Assembly (NCBI GenBank): GCA_001275005.1
Contig: JWZX01001686.1
Coordinates: forward strand, 1-35,709
Length of the DNA: 35,709 bases
Origin: Chrysochromulina tobinii
Taxonomy: Eukaryota; Haptophyta; Prymnesiales; Chrysochromulinaceae
Direction: 5' to 3'
Position numbers and translations under genes: made by a program. The notes below the pieces were generated by a model that had not been told where the DNA came from, searched no databases, and saw only the letters and a list, made by a program, of their open reading frames with translations. Positions 35,312 through 35,709 of the stretch are shown here, in pieces (the first letter of the stretch is position 1; every line of letters starts with the position of its first letter).

Positions 35312-35709
35312 GTTGAATGGGCCGGCGTCGGTGTGGTCGACGGTCCATGACGGTCACGCGTGACGGTTTCACTAGTATTGAGGAATTCTTCCCCACGACC
35401 CCCGGTTTCGTCTGAATACCGGGAGGGAAGCCTCAGAGATTAACCGCCCGCGTGAAAATAGCGCGCGCGCGACCCGATAGGTTTTGGCCGGCGGCCCATT
35501 TTTTTGCGCGTCCGTCCGTGTGTCCGTCCGTGTGTGGCCAGTCTGTCGTCCCAAATTTGGAGTCAACAGCCTACCGGTTTGAGAGAAAAGAGGCCGTCCG
35601 ATTTCCACCTTATCCATTTTCCTCGTCTGCCTCGCGGAGCCTCGCGCGCCCAGTTCTCGACAAAGTAGACCCGTGGTCGAGCCACAGCTCATAGAAGATG
35701 TGTTCGTAT
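35312..35709. other. End of window
   Basis: About 400 bases. If the donor at 35309 is used, this is intron. A short stem (CCCGGT at 35401-35406 with ACCGGG at 35418-35423) resembles the stem of the divergent-promoter element but without its full sequence. A TGTCCGTCCGTGTG repeat lies at 35509-35535. No coding exon was recognised. Confidence 0.4.

Overview
The window looks like nuclear DNA of a GC-rich eukaryotic microalga or related protist. The evidence is spliced genes (GT-AG plus at least two GC-AG introns), plant/protist-type families (vacuolar-glucose-transporter-like MFS, prolyl 4-hydroxylase, SPPPP-rich secreted protein, GCN20/ABCF3-like ATPase) and dense minisatellites. A haptophyte or stramenopile alga is my best guess; this is inference and no species is claimed. 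I found no rRNA, tRNA, CRISPR array or recognisable transposon.

Layout: 182-2521 (+) is an unknown coiled-coil/helical-repeat protein (call it A1). 3070-5766 (-) is a six-exon gene with two tandem UPF0301/AlgH (DUF179) domains. 6129-7487 (-) is a pentameric ligand-gated channel homologue (pLGIC-1). 7917-9711 (+) is a three-exon sugar transporter. 9808-10175 is a GTATAC-centred minisatellite. 10319-11976 (+) is a three-exon NAD-dependent epimerase/3-beta-HSD-like enzyme. 12532-13497 (-) is a possible SGNH/PC-esterase. 13982-16805 (+) is A2, a three-exon paralogue of A1. 17803-19428 (+) is pLGIC-2, a paralogue of pLGIC-1. 19739-21130 (+) is a DMT/SLC35-type transporter. 21479-22306 (-) is a prolyl 4-hydroxylase. 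22503-23855 (-) is a membrane protein with an SPPPP-rich stalk. 24127-28409 (+) is a nine-exon ABCF ATPase. 28685-30424 (+) is a Ser/Thr kinase. 31343-32806 (-) is a cytochrome P450. 32999-35311 (+) is a TPR/FN3/EF-hand-like protein that probably continues past a splice donor at its end.

Three patterns stand out. First, many introns are tandem arrays of short units carrying CTGAT/CTGAC, always in the sense orientation of the host transcript on either strand. Several of these introns contain exact copies of the flanking exon edges including the splice site, which looks like intron birth or growth by tandem duplication of exon sequence. Second, a near-identical 30-31 bp element lies in three of the four head-to-head intergenic regions, suggesting a shared promoter module. 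Third, the A and pLGIC genes form a duplicated pair (A1/pLGIC-1 and A2/pLGIC-2), with the channel gene in opposite relative orientation in the two copies.

The prolyl 4-hydroxylase next to an SPPPP-rich secreted protein is a plausible enzyme-substrate neighbourhood. Otherwise the genes look like an ordinary mix of metabolic, transport and signalling genes with no operon logic. Exon boundaries were placed by reading splice sites, reading frame and family continuity by eye; no transcript data were available.
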